Notes: generated by a model from the letters alone, not told the origin. 8,285 bases of DNA from Lachnospiraceae bacterium (GCA_014804495.1 JAAUZS010000063.1:41485-49769), one strand, 5' to 3'; shown: positions 1 to 6,597, counted from the stretch's first letter. Numbers and translations are program-made.

Positions 1-182
1 CCATCCCCACCCAGAACGATTACACACTCAGCTTCAGCAGGAACTTGCGTATGCTCCGCCATCCTTCCGAATATTGTACAGGAAGCATTGGCTCCATGCG
101 CACGCAGATATTCTGTTATTCTGCCGGTATAAATGCCATCCGGGTCTTTTGCTTTATTCGTAATCAGGAAAAAATGTTTCAT
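1..182 (-). CDS. nadK: NAD kinase, N-terminal part (cut by window edge)
   Basis: NAD kinase phosphorylates NAD+ to NADP+ in the cytosol, using ATP or polyphosphate. Sixty full codons are visible before the window ends. The protein begins MKHFFLITNKAKDPDG, a typical first beta strand and loop of the family, and reaches VIVLGGDG at residues 54-61. GGDG is the family's nucleotide-binding and catalytic signature, with Asp60 as the expected catalytic aspartate. The ATG at 182-180 is preceded by an AGGGG ribosome-binding site about 7 bases upstream, which supports this start. The gene lies 58 bp downstream of tlyA; the order tlyA-nadK (often followed by argR and recN) is a known arrangement in Clostridia. 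The rest of the protein, about 220 residues by family standards, is outside the window, so its integrity cannot be judged. Confidence 0.93.
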   Translation of the reverse strand, partial: MKHFFLITNKAKDPDGIYTGRITEYLRAHGANASCTIFGRMAEHTQVPAEAECVIVLGGD

Positions 183-240
183 AATAATGCCCCTGCTCTT
201 TCTCAGCCTGCGCTTCTCTATGCTTTCTTTCTGCCGACAT

Positions 241-1149
241 TCACTGAATCTGATTCAGACTCTGATGAGCCTTTTTTACAGTCTCCGCAATCATTATACG
301 CACAGACTCCTCCATTCCGCTTCCGCCTCCTGCGCTTAATGTATCCTGGAGCATTTTCTCTGCTTCCGCTTCTTCAAGCGTTAACACCGACTCTTCTATA
401 TGCTCTTTCTTCTCCAGATACACCAGATATTCAATATTACCTTCCGGACCTTTAATCGGAGAAAAAGTAAGACATTTCACCTCAAATCCAATCATATCTG
501 CATAGGTTATGATTTTCCGAATGACCTCTTCATGGATTTCAGGCTCTCTTACAACACCTTTTTTCCCTACCTTCTCTCTGCCCGCTTCAAACTGGGGTTT
601 AATCAGACAGGCCATATGGCCTTTTTCTTTCAATAGATTTCTCGCAGGAATCAGAATTTTCGTCAGAGAAATGAAAGAAACGTCTACAGACGCGAAATCC
701 AGCATGTCTGCTATGTCTTCTGGCTTCATATAGCGAAAGTTAGTCTTTTCCATGCAGACTACTCTCTCATCATTTCGCAGCTTCCATGCAAGCTGTCCGT
801 GCCCTACGTCTACAGAATATACCTTAGACGCCCCGCTTTGCAGCATACAGTCCGTAAAACCGCCCGTAGAGGCTCCGATATCCATACACACCATACCGCT
901 TAGGCTGATTTGAAATTCTTTCATTGCTTTTTCAAGCTTAAGTCCGCCCCTGCTGCAATACTTTGGTGTTTCGCCCTTTACTTCAATATGAATTTTGCTT
1001 TCTTCAAAGGCCGCTCCTGCCTTATCCTCACGCTGTCCATCGACAAAAACGTTACCAGTCATGATGATGGCTCTGGCCTTCTCTCTTGACGTTGCAAAGC
1101 CCTGTCTCACAAGCAGTATATCCAGTCTCTCTTTCATCTTTACAGCCAC
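241..1149 (-). CDS. tlyA: TlyA-family rRNA (cytidine-2'-O)-methyltransferase
   Basis: This is an S-adenosylmethionine-dependent 2'-O-methyltransferase. Characterised TlyA proteins methylate a cytidine of 23S rRNA (C1920) and, in one subtype, also 16S rRNA (C1409). An S4-type RNA-binding domain occupies about residues 5-65 (ERLDILLVRQGF, then VFVDGQ). An FtsJ/RrmJ-like Rossmann domain follows, with SAM motif I DIGASTGGFTD at 90-100, VDVSFISL at 155-162 and IKPQFEAGREKVGKKGVV at 183-200. K71, D156, K184 and E240 fit the K-D-K-E catalytic tetrad. The core ends near residue 248. About 50 extra residues follow, acidic and then containing GGGSG, which makes the protein longer than the usual roughly 270. 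The longest frame starts at a GTG (1149); an ATG four codons later (1137, MKERLD) matches the common family start. Neither has a strong ribosome-binding site. The gene starts 15 bp after dxs. A haemolysin role, as the old name suggests, is not implied. Confidence 0.95.
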   Translation of the reverse strand: MAVKMKERLDILLVRQGFATSREKARAIIMTGNVFVDGQREDKAGAAFEESKIHIEVKGETPKYCSRGGLKLEKAMKEFQISLSGMVCMDIGASTGGFTDCMLQSGASKVYSVDVGHGQLAWKLRNDERVVCMEKTNFRYMKPEDIADMLDFASVDVSFISLTKILIPARNLLKEKGHMACLIKPQFEAGREKVGKKGVVREPEIHEEVIRKIITYADMIGFEVKCLTFSPIKGPEGNIEYLVYLEKKEHIEESVLTLEEAEAEKMLQDTLSAGGGSGMEESVRIMIAETVKKAHQSLNQIQ

Positions 1150-1164
1150 ACTTTTATATTCTTT

Positions 1165-3030
1165 TTAGTTATCCCCATACTCATTAGTAATTCTCTTTAC
1201 AACGGTATCCGCGTCAATTCCGACCTCTTTCTTTAACAGTTCAACATTGCCATGCTCCACATATTCATCGGGAAGGGCGACGCATATAACCTTTGTTTTA
1301 GTATGTATGGTATCCACATATGACCTGACTTTTTCACCAAAACCGCCGCTTGCAACATTTTCCTCCATTGTAACAAGCAATTTATGTTCAAGGCATGCTT
1401 TGCTTACGGCTTCTTCGTCAATCGGTTTTACGAATCTGGCATTTATAAGTGAGCAGGAATAACCTGCTTCTTTAAGCTGCCTGCGCACTTCTACCGCTGT
1501 TTTTACCATGCTTCCCACTGCAAACAGCGCTATATCCTTTTCCTCATATATACTTTCACTCTTACCATATACAATCGGTTCCCTGTTATCCTGCAGACCG
1601 TCATAAGCTTCACCTCGCGGATAACGTATAGCTATCGGCATCTGAGAGTCAATGGCGAACTTAACCATATCCGAAAGCTCCCATTTATTCTTAGGCGCCA
1701 TAACATGCATATTGGGAATGGAAGAAAGATAGGATAAGTCAAAGATACCCTGATGTGTCTCTCCGTCACTCCCTACAAGTCCTGCCCTGTCAATCGCAAA
1801 TACTACAGAAAGATTCTGAATACAGACATCATGCAATATCTGATCATAGGCCCTTTGCAGGAAAGAAGAATATATGGCCACAATAGGCTTTAAACCTCCT
1901 GCCGCAAGACCTGCTGCAAAAGTAACCGCATGTTCCTCCGCTATTCCCACATCAAAGAACCTTTCAGGATACATATTCCTGAAACGCTTTAATCCCGTTC
2001 CATCCGGCATTGCCGCCGTAATTGCGACTACTTTTTCATCTCTTTGTCCAAGCTTGCACATAACCGTGGAAAATACATCGGTATAGCTCGCCTTTGCCCT
2101 GGGATTGCTCGGAATACCTGTGTCTATGTCAAAAGGCTCCGCGCCGTGGAATCTGGCAGGATGCCGCTCTGCCGGGGCATATCCTTTACCTTTCTGCGTA
2201 ATGACGTGAACAAGCACTGCCTTTTTTATCTTTCTCGCTTCTCTTAACATCCGCATCATTGCCTGAATGTCATGTCCGTCCACAGGTCCAAGATAGGTTA
2301 TTCCCATATCTTCAAAGAACATACCCGGAACTACTAACTGCTTAAAGCTGCTCTTGACACGGCGAATCTGCGATACAAGCTTATTTCCGTACTTGGATTT
2401 CCCGTACAGTGAATTATATACACCCTCCTTTAAATCCAAATACATATCAGTTGTTCTTATATTATTCAGGTACTTTGAAATTCCGCCCACATTCTCGGAA
2501 ATTGACATATTATTATCATTCAGAACAATAATAAAATTCGTATCAAGACGGGATGCATTATTTAACGCCTCATATGCCATACCGCCTGTCAGGGAACCGT
2601 CACCGATTACGGAAACTATGGTATTGTTTCCGCCTTCCAGGTCTCTTGCCCTGACCATACCAAGTCCTGCTGAAATGGATGTGGAGCTGTGTCCTGTGTC
2701 GAAACAATCACAATCACTCTCCTTACGCTTAGGAAAGCCACTTATCCCACCGTACTTACGCAGATTGACAAAACCATCCCTTCTTCCGGTTAGGATTTTA
2801 TGAGTATATGACTGATGCCCTACATCCCATATGATTTTATCCTCAGGCAGATTCAAGGCAAGATGCAGCGCCATAGTCAATTCTACGGCTCCCAGATTGG
2901 AGCCCAAGTGTCCACCCGTCACACTGATGGACTTAATTAAGAATTGCCTTATTTCTTCTGCAAGTGCGTCATAGTTCTCCGCCCCGATTTCCTTTATATC
3001 ATTGGTTTTTTCAATTTTTTCCAGAAACAT
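1165..3030 (-). CDS. dxs: 1-deoxy-D-xylulose-5-phosphate synthase
   Basis: Dxs is the first enzyme of the MEP isoprenoid pathway. It condenses pyruvate and glyceraldehyde 3-phosphate to 1-deoxy-D-xylulose 5-phosphate with thiamine diphosphate (TPP) and Mg2+. The 621-residue length is normal. The N-terminal TPP domain shows GHLGSNLGAVELTMALH (40-56), GHSSTSIS (113-120) and the Mg/TPP motif GDGSLTGG (143-150) followed by LNDNNMSISENVGG (170-183). GPVDGHD spans 248-254. The central pyrimidine-binding domain carries GIAEEHAVTFAAG (362-374), where E365 is the expected catalytic glutamate, and DRAGLVGSDGETHQG (414-428). The C-terminal transketolase domain ends near EYVEHGN. The ATG at 3030 follows GAGGAAATACT, a good ribosome-binding site. 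The gene lies 33 bp downstream of ispA, so early and later isoprenoid steps are made together. No damage is visible. Confidence 0.98.
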   Translation of the reverse strand: MFLEKIEKTNDIKEIGAENYDALAEEIRQFLIKSISVTGGHLGSNLGAVELTMALHLALNLPEDKIIWDVGHQSYTHKILTGRRDGFVNLRKYGGISGFPKRKESDCDCFDTGHSSTSISAGLGMVRARDLEGGNNTIVSVIGDGSLTGGMAYEALNNASRLDTNFIIVLNDNNMSISENVGGISKYLNNIRTTDMYLDLKEGVYNSLYGKSKYGNKLVSQIRRVKSSFKQLVVPGMFFEDMGITYLGPVDGHDIQAMMRMLREARKIKKAVLVHVITQKGKGYAPAERHPARFHGAEPFDIDTGIPSNPRAKASYTDVFSTVMCKLGQRDEKVVAITAAMPDGTGLKRFRNMYPERFFDVGIAEEHAVTFAAGLAAGGLKPIVAIYSSFLQRAYDQILHDVCIQNLSVVFAIDRAGLVGSDGETHQGIFDLSYLSSIPNMHVMAPKNKWELSDMVKFAIDSQMPIAIRYPRGEAYDGLQDNREPIVYGKSESIYEEKDIALFAVGSMVKTAVEVRRQLKEAGYSCSLINARFVKPIDEEAVSKACLEHKLLVTMEENVASGGFGEKVRSYVDTIHTKTKVICVALPDEYVEHGNVELLKKEVGIDADTVVKRITNEYGDN

Positions 3031-3063
3031 AGTATTTCCTCAATTCTTTCACAGTATTTCTAC

Positions 3064-3966
3064 CTATTTCTGACGGTAAATCAGCTGCTCCACCAATTCT
3101 TCCAAAAATAAATTTCTCGTTGGGAATGAAGCCAGGATACTGTTTGCCTCATTTGATAATGACGCGGTCTTCTCCTTCGACTTCTCCAGCCCGTGTATTG
3201 TAACGTATGTTATTTTATTATTTTTCTCATCGCTTCCGATAGGTTTACCGAGAACCTCCATACTGCTGGTTACATCAAGGATATCATCCTGAATCTGAAA
3301 AGCAATACCGATATTATAGGCGCATTTTTCTATTGCCGCTACCTGCTCCTTGTCCGCTCCTGCAAGTATGGCTCCTATCATCATAGCGCTCTGTATGAGT
3401 GCAGCGGTCTTATGCTCATGTATAAAAAGAATGAGCTCTTCGGTGAGGTCCGTCTGCATATCCTCAGCTTCAATATCTGCGCATTGTCCTCCAATCATTC
3501 CGTAAATACCAGCCTTCTTGCTCAAAACACTAAGCGCCTGAGCCACTTTCCTATACTCTTCATATGTCTTCGCTCTTTCAAATGCCAGACATGCCGTCTC
3601 AAACGCAAAATTAAGCAGACCGTCTCCCGCTAAAACCGCCATTCCCTCACCATATACCACATGCGTCGTCTTTTTACCCCGCCTGTATTCATCATTATCC
3701 ATAGCAGGAAGATCGTCATGTACGAGAGAATAATTATGAATCATTTCAATAGCTGCCATAAACGGCTCTATAAGTTCTCCGCTGCCGCCAAACATCTTAT
3801 AAGTCTCTTCCATGAGCAAGGGACGCAGCCTTTTACCGCCGGCCATTGCAGAGTAGTTCATAGCCTCGATGACTGTCTTTTGAAGACCTTCCTCCTTTGG
3901 CAGGAAAGCTTCGAGTACTTCTTCCATATGAACTGTTTTTTTCTTTAATTCTTCCTCAAAATTCAT
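3064..3966 (-). CDS. ispA: Farnesyl diphosphate synthase (polyprenyl synthetase family)
   Basis: This cytosolic, Mg2+-dependent trans-prenyltransferase condenses isopentenyl diphosphate with DMAPP and then geranyl diphosphate to give farnesyl diphosphate, the precursor of undecaprenyl carriers and quinones. With the start at 3966 the protein has 300 residues. It shows GGKRLRP (43-49), the first Asp-rich motif DDLPAMD (84-90) with the two-residue insertion typical of bacterial farnesyl synthases, GQCADIEAE (160-168) and the second Asp-rich motif DDILD (227-231). Tyr79, five residues before the first motif, is consistent with a C15 product. An upstream in-frame ATG at 3984 would add six residues but has no ribosome-binding site. 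The ATG at 3966 has GGTGAG at 3976-3971 and gives the common family start MNFEEELKK. The start overlaps the end of xseB by 11 bp, suggesting translational coupling. A geranylgeranyl synthase is less likely. Confidence 0.96.
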   Translation of the reverse strand: MNFEEELKKKTVHMEEVLEAFLPKEEGLQKTVIEAMNYSAMAGGKRLRPLLMEETYKMFGGSGELIEPFMAAIEMIHNYSLVHDDLPAMDNDEYRRGKKTTHVVYGEGMAVLAGDGLLNFAFETACLAFERAKTYEEYRKVAQALSVLSKKAGIYGMIGGQCADIEAEDMQTDLTEELILFIHEHKTAALIQSAMMIGAILAGADKEQVAAIEKCAYNIGIAFQIQDDILDVTSSMEVLGKPIGSDEKNNKITYVTIHGLEKSKEKTASLSNEANSILASFPTRNLFLEELVEQLIYRQK

Positions 3967-4186
3967 CCAGCTCACCATCTTCATTTATTTTTAAGACCTG
4001 TTTCTCAACCCTGTCTATCTTTTCGTTACAATATTTTAACAGTTTCATTCCATCCTGATATGCACGGAAAGAATCCTCAAGCGTAATATCCTCATCTTCC
4101 AGACGGGATATTGTCTCCTCAATCTGTTCAAATGCTTCCTCTAAAGAACATTCCAATGAGTCTGCCTGTTCATTTTCCTTACCCAT
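3956..4186 (-). CDS. xseB: Exodeoxyribonuclease VII small subunit
   Basis: XseB is the small, helical subunit of exonuclease VII. Several copies bind each XseA chain in a cytosolic complex that degrades single-stranded DNA from both ends to short oligonucleotides. The 76-residue length is normal. The conserved core runs from residue 14 to about 64: SLEEAFEQIEETISRLEDE, then the short turn ITLEDSF, then the second helix around YQDGMKLLKYCNEKIDRVEKQV. It ends in an acidic tail, EDGELDEF. The ATG at 4186 follows AGAGG seven bases upstream, a strong ribosome-binding site. The last codons overlap the first codons of ispA. In many relatives xseB follows xseA directly; here 387 bp separate them, containing a repeat element and a second palindrome. 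The reading frame itself is intact. Confidence 0.95.
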   Translation of the reverse strand: MGKENEQADSLECSLEEAFEQIEETISRLEDEDITLEDSFRAYQDGMKLLKYCNEKIDRVEKQVLKINEDGELDEF

Positions 4187-4200
4187 ATCATTACCTCTTT

Positions 4201-4215
4201 CTATTTATCCATATT
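4201..4215. repeat. 15-bp direct repeat, left copy (putative target duplication)
   Basis: The 15 bases CTATTTATCCATATT occur here and, identically, at 4418-4432. They bracket the 202-bp palindromic element. The base on each outer side differs between the two copies, so the identity is exactly 15 bp. This copy lies just upstream of the xseB ribosome-binding site. The simplest reading is a target-site duplication, although 15 bp is long for a typical insertion sequence. Confidence 0.65.
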
Positions 4216-4417
4216 AGGTAATTGTAAAACTCACTCTTTCAAACCGTCCGTTGTGCAATATATACAAATCAACGCAGGCACGCTTGCGCTGCATTACCGC
4301 CAGTAGCGGTACTAAGCTCGAAAATACCTCGCTAAGTACCGACGGCGGCAGAGCACCTGCTTATGTTTTGTATATATTGCACAACTACATATTGAAAATT
4401 GATAGTTTCGCAATTGG
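4216..4417. mobile_element. Putative MITE-like palindromic element, non-coding
   Basis: This 202-bp segment lies between xseA and xseB and encodes no credible protein. The arms 4220-4268 and 4367-4415 are equal in length (49 nt) and inverted: 35 of 49 positions match without gaps, including an uninterrupted 19-bp inner block (4250-4268 with 4367-4385, GTTGTGCAATATATACAAA). The centre keeps folding: 4274-4278 pairs with 4356-4360, 4297-4301 with 4344-4348, and 4307-4317 with 4331-4341 (one mismatch), leaving a 13-nt loop. Almost the whole element can therefore form one long rod in RNA or a cruciform in DNA. Perfect 15-bp direct repeats flank it. Inverted arms plus flanking repeats and no transposase fit a miniature inverted-repeat transposable element moved in trans. 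A structured RNA or a long processing hairpin is the alternative. I do not recognise the family. Confidence 0.6.
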
Positions 4418-4432
4418 CTATTTATCCATATT
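4418..4432. repeat. 15-bp direct repeat, right copy (putative target duplication)
   Basis: This is an exact copy of the 15 bases at 4201-4215, on the xseA side of the palindromic element. Removing one copy together with the element would join this site directly to the xseB ribosome-binding region, giving a plausible ancestral sequence. That reconstruction is inference. Confidence 0.65.
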
Positions 4433-4465
4433 TTAATCACTTACCAAACCCTATTTCAATAACCA

Positions 4466-4544
4466 GAACTTAAGTAAGATTAACAAAATAAGGGGCGATT
4501 TCGCTTGCGGTGAGACACTTATTTTGTTTATCTTGCCTAAGTTC
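4466..4544. repeat. Second long imperfect palindrome in the xseA-xseB gap
   Basis: Two 27-nt arms, 4466-4492 and 4518-4544, are inverted copies that match at 24 of 27 positions, with a 25-nt centre between them. In the minus-strand transcript one of the three mismatches becomes a G-U pair, so the hairpin is slightly better in the operon's RNA. The arms are A+T-rich in the middle and no U-tract follows on the minus strand (the bases after the stem are TGGTTATTG), so it does not look like a standard intrinsic terminator. The centre contains CGCTTGCG (4502-4509), which also occurs at 4281-4288 in the neighbouring element. The 6-mer ATAACC occurs on both sides (4459-4464 and 4555-4560), a weak hint of a target duplication. 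It could be another small mobile repeat or an RNA-stabilising hairpin. It begins about 30 bp after the end of xseA. Confidence 0.6.
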
Positions 4545-4573
4545 GTCCCCTTCCATAACCGTTTCGTGTAAGT

Positions 4574-5788
4574 CTATATAATATCACGTGTTATTTCATG
4601 TTTATCTATAACTTTAGTGATAAAAACGCCATTTTTCACATAAACATTAAGCATTTCGTCAGTTGAAGCTTGTTCTATCCTGTTTACAGTCTTTCCCTGA
4701 CTGTCGGCTGCATATGCATACCCTTGATTTAATTTTTCAAGCGGTGACAGACCCTTCATTTGCTCGATATATAGCGCCAGTTTATGCCTTTTATTTACAA
4801 GCTTTCGTTCCATACAATCATGCAGCGTTTCTTCCAAATTCATCATAAATGTGCGTTTTTCCCTAATCTGATTGGATGGACTTAAATATTTAATCCTCAT
4901 TTGATAATTGGCCAAACGCCCTCTATATCGGTCTATCACGCTCCTGCATAAGTGCTGCATGGTATACGCATACTCACTCAGGTGCTCCATAAGCTGTTCT
5001 ATATCATATACTGCCAACTCTGCTGCCGCAGAAGGTGTAGGCGCCCGCAGGTCCGCTACAAAATCCGCTATCGTTGTATCCGTTTCGTGTCCTACTGCGG
5101 ATATGATAGGAATAGGGCAGTCAAAAATTGCCTGAGCCACCGCTTCTTCATTGAATGCCCACAAATCTTCAATTGAACCTCCGCCTCTTCCGACAATAAT
5201 CGTATCAACCCCATAATGTTCCATGGCATGAATACCGTTCACAATGCTCCTGACTGCCATATCGCCCTGAACTATTGCCGGATACAGGATAATCTGCACA
5301 TAAGGATTTCTCCTCGATGCTATCTGAATGATATCCCTCACCGCTGCGCCTGTCTGCGCCGTAACTACACCAAGTCTGCTGATATATTTAGGTATGGGCT
5401 GCTTGTACTCTTTTGCAAACATCCCGCGTTCTTCCAGTTCTGTCTTCAGACGTTCGAAGCGCTCATATAGCGCTCCCGCGCCATCCTGTTTAATTTCTTT
5501 AGCATAGAGCTGATACTTTCCATCCCGCTCATAGACATCAATGGTACCGCTTACAACTACCTGCTGCCCTTCCGACATTTTAAAGGCAAGGCCGCTTCTG
5601 TTTCCGGCAAACATAACGCATGCTATCGTTCCTTTTTCGTCTTTTAACGTAAAATAAATATGCCCGGAGGAATGATATTTGCAGTTACTAACTTCACCTT
5701 TTACCGAAATAAACTGCAACATAAAATCCTGCTTGAACATATTTTTAATATATGAATTAACCTGCGCTACCGTATATACATTCTGCAT
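4574..5788 (-). CDS. xseA: Exodeoxyribonuclease VII large subunit
   Basis: XseA is the catalytic subunit of exonuclease VII, which digests single-stranded DNA in repair and recombination, working with several XseB chains. With the start at 5788 it has 404 residues, shorter than the E. coli protein (456) but usual for Clostridia. An N-terminal OB-fold spans about residues 3-100 (VYTVAQVNSYIKNMF; VKGEVSNCKYHSSGHIYFTLKD). The nuclease domain follows, with GVVTAQTGAAVRDII (140-154), GRGGGSIEDLWAFNEE (200-215) and VGHETDTTIADFVADLRAPTPSAAAE (232-257), the catalytic signatures. A long helical region for XseB binding comes next, ending near LNQGYAY. Two ATG codons are adjacent (5791 and 5788); AAAGGTG lies seven bases before the second but only four before the first, favouring 5788. 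The gene starts 11 bp after nusB. It reads through intact; xseB follows only after a 387-bp gap. Confidence 0.97.
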   Translation of the reverse strand: MQNVYTVAQVNSYIKNMFKQDFMLQFISVKGEVSNCKYHSSGHIYFTLKDEKGTIACVMFAGNRSGLAFKMSEGQQVVVSGTIDVYERDGKYQLYAKEIKQDGAGALYERFERLKTELEERGMFAKEYKQPIPKYISRLGVVTAQTGAAVRDIIQIASRRNPYVQIILYPAIVQGDMAVRSIVNGIHAMEHYGVDTIIVGRGGGSIEDLWAFNEEAVAQAIFDCPIPIISAVGHETDTTIADFVADLRAPTPSAAAELAVYDIEQLMEHLSEYAYTMQHLCRSVIDRYRGRLANYQMRIKYLSPSNQIREKRTFMMNLEETLHDCMERKLVNKRHKLALYIEQMKGLSPLEKLNQGYAYAADSQGKTVNRIEQASTDEMLNVYVKNGVFITKVIDKHEITRDII

Positions 5789-5793
5789 CATAA

Positions 5794-5800
5794 CACCTTT
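5794..5800 (-). promoter_or_regulatory. Ribosome-binding site of xseA
   Basis: AAAGGTG on the minus strand overlaps the nusB stop codon by one base. Counted from AGG, the spacing is 7 bases to the ATG at 5788 and 4 bases to the ATG at 5791, so it decides for the second ATG. Confidence 0.6.
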
Positions 5801-6195
5801 TATGCAAATTTAGCCAAAATACCATTAACGAATCCCGATGAAGCGTCCTGTCCGAACTTTTTCGCCAATTCTACCGCTTCATTGATAGCTACGCCTGTAG
5901 GCACTTCCTCATCAAAAGCGATTTCATAAACTGCCAGCCGCAGAATCGTCAGATCTACTTTTCCCATTCTCGAAGTAACCCAGTTTTCAGTCTTTTCATT
6001 CAGCATATTGTCTATTGTCTCAAGTTTATCTTCGATTTTATGGTACTTGTTCGAAATATACTCAGCATCCGCCCCTTCAGCCTTACAATCATCTTCAAAA
6101 AACAGCTTTTCCTGTTCAGGCATGTCCTCAGGATTATTAAATTCTACCCGAAACAGCAGTTTAAATATTTGTTCCCTTAATTCTCTTCTGCTCAT
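5800..6195 (-). CDS. nusB: Transcription antitermination factor NusB
   Basis: NusB binds the boxA RNA element with NusE (ribosomal protein S10) and supports antitermination of rRNA operons and rRNA maturation. The protein is 131 residues, all-helical by appearance and close to the usual 130-140. The start MSRRELREQIFKLLFRVEF is the classic NusB N-terminus, an Arg-rich RNA-binding helix. KVDLTILRLAVYEIAF (79-94), then VAINEAVELAKKFGQDASSGFVNGILAKF form the conserved C-terminal half, which ends just after this motif as expected. The ATG at 6195 follows GGAG with five bases between. The gene lies 18 bp after asp23 and 11 bp before xseA, so the three are very likely co-transcribed. No frameshift or missing motif is seen. 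Confidence 0.97.
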   Translation of the reverse strand: MSRRELREQIFKLLFRVEFNNPEDMPEQEKLFFEDDCKAEGADAEYISNKYHKIEDKLETIDNMLNEKTENWVTSRMGKVDLTILRLAVYEIAFDEEVPTGVAINEAVELAKKFGQDASSGFVNGILAKFA

Positions 6196-6213
6196 GAAAA
6201 CTCCTACTTCGTG

Positions 6214-6597
6214 TTATTTTTCCTTTGACACACTGATACCCGCAATACGTATATTCACATCGGTCACATCTAATCCGGTCATGTTCTCCACTGCATTTTT
6301 GACCTTTGCCTGTACTCTCTGGCAGGTAGCCGGAATATTGTAACCATATTCTATGGTAATCGCCAAATCTACTTTTACTTTCTTCTGCAATACTTCTACC
6401 CTTGTGCCTTTTGTAGCATTTTTAACGCCGACTCTGCTTAAGAGCTCATGCGTGACATTTCCTGCCATAGACGCAACACCTTCTACCTCTGTCGCCGCCA
6501 GTGCCGCAATCATGGCAACCACATCATCTGCTATTTTGACTGAACCTACCTTTGCATTCTCATCTAAATAAGTATTCTTTTTAGATTCCTGTTCCAT
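6214..6597 (-). CDS. Asp23/Gls24 family envelope stress response protein
   Basis: This small protein of 127 residues belongs to the Asp23/Gls24 (DUF322) family. Members in Gram-positive bacteria are abundant and associate with the inner face of the membrane; in Staphylococcus aureus Asp23 is anchored there and linked to cell-wall stress. Their exact function is unresolved. Visible family features are GSVKIADDVVAMIAALAATEVEGVASM (18-44), the central VKVDLAITIEYGYNIPATCQRVQ (74-96), and the C-terminal LDVTDVNIRIAGISV. There is no signal peptide or membrane segment. The ATG at 6597 has GGAGG six bases upstream, the best ribosome-binding site in the window, which suggests high expression. A promoter lies 48 bp upstream. 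An Asp23-like gene directly before nusB is common in Clostridia; the reason for the pairing is not known. The symbol asp23 is used only for the staphylococcal gene, so none is given. Confidence 0.92.
   Translation of the reverse strand: MEQESKKNTYLDENAKVGSVKIADDVVAMIAALAATEVEGVASMAGNVTHELLSRVGVKNATKGTRVEVLQKKVKVDLAITIEYGYNIPATCQRVQAKVKNAVENMTGLDVTDVNIRIAGISVSKEK

Noticed and set aside
45..455. A 136-codon plus-strand open frame across the nadK-tlyA junction
   Set aside because: It runs antisense to two recognised genes, is rich in Ser, Pro and Leu as shadow frames often are, and has no motif.
2354..2803. A 149-codon plus-strand open frame antisense to dxs
   Set aside because: It lies wholly inside the well-supported dxs gene, has no recognisable domain and is explained by the codon pattern of the opposite strand.
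3193..3633. A 146-codon plus-strand open frame antisense to ispA
   Set aside because: The sequence resembles no family and ispA on the other strand has all its catalytic motifs. It is a shadow frame.
3964..3984. The longer ispA start at 3984
   Set aside because: There is no ribosome-binding site before it, and the shorter product begins at the usual family N-terminus.
4251..4436. A 61-codon plus-strand open frame in the xseA-xseB gap
   Set aside because: It is built from the palindromic element, starts at a TTG inside an inverted repeat, has no ribosome-binding site and looks like no protein.
4466..4544. An intrinsic terminator after xseA
   Set aside because: No U-tract follows the stem in the direction of transcription and the stem is A+T-rich, so it was kept as a palindrome of unknown role.
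4187..4573. A CRISPR array or riboswitch in the large intergenic gap
   Set aside because: The repeats are inverted arms and a single pair of direct repeats, not regularly spaced units, and no known riboswitch core is recognisable.
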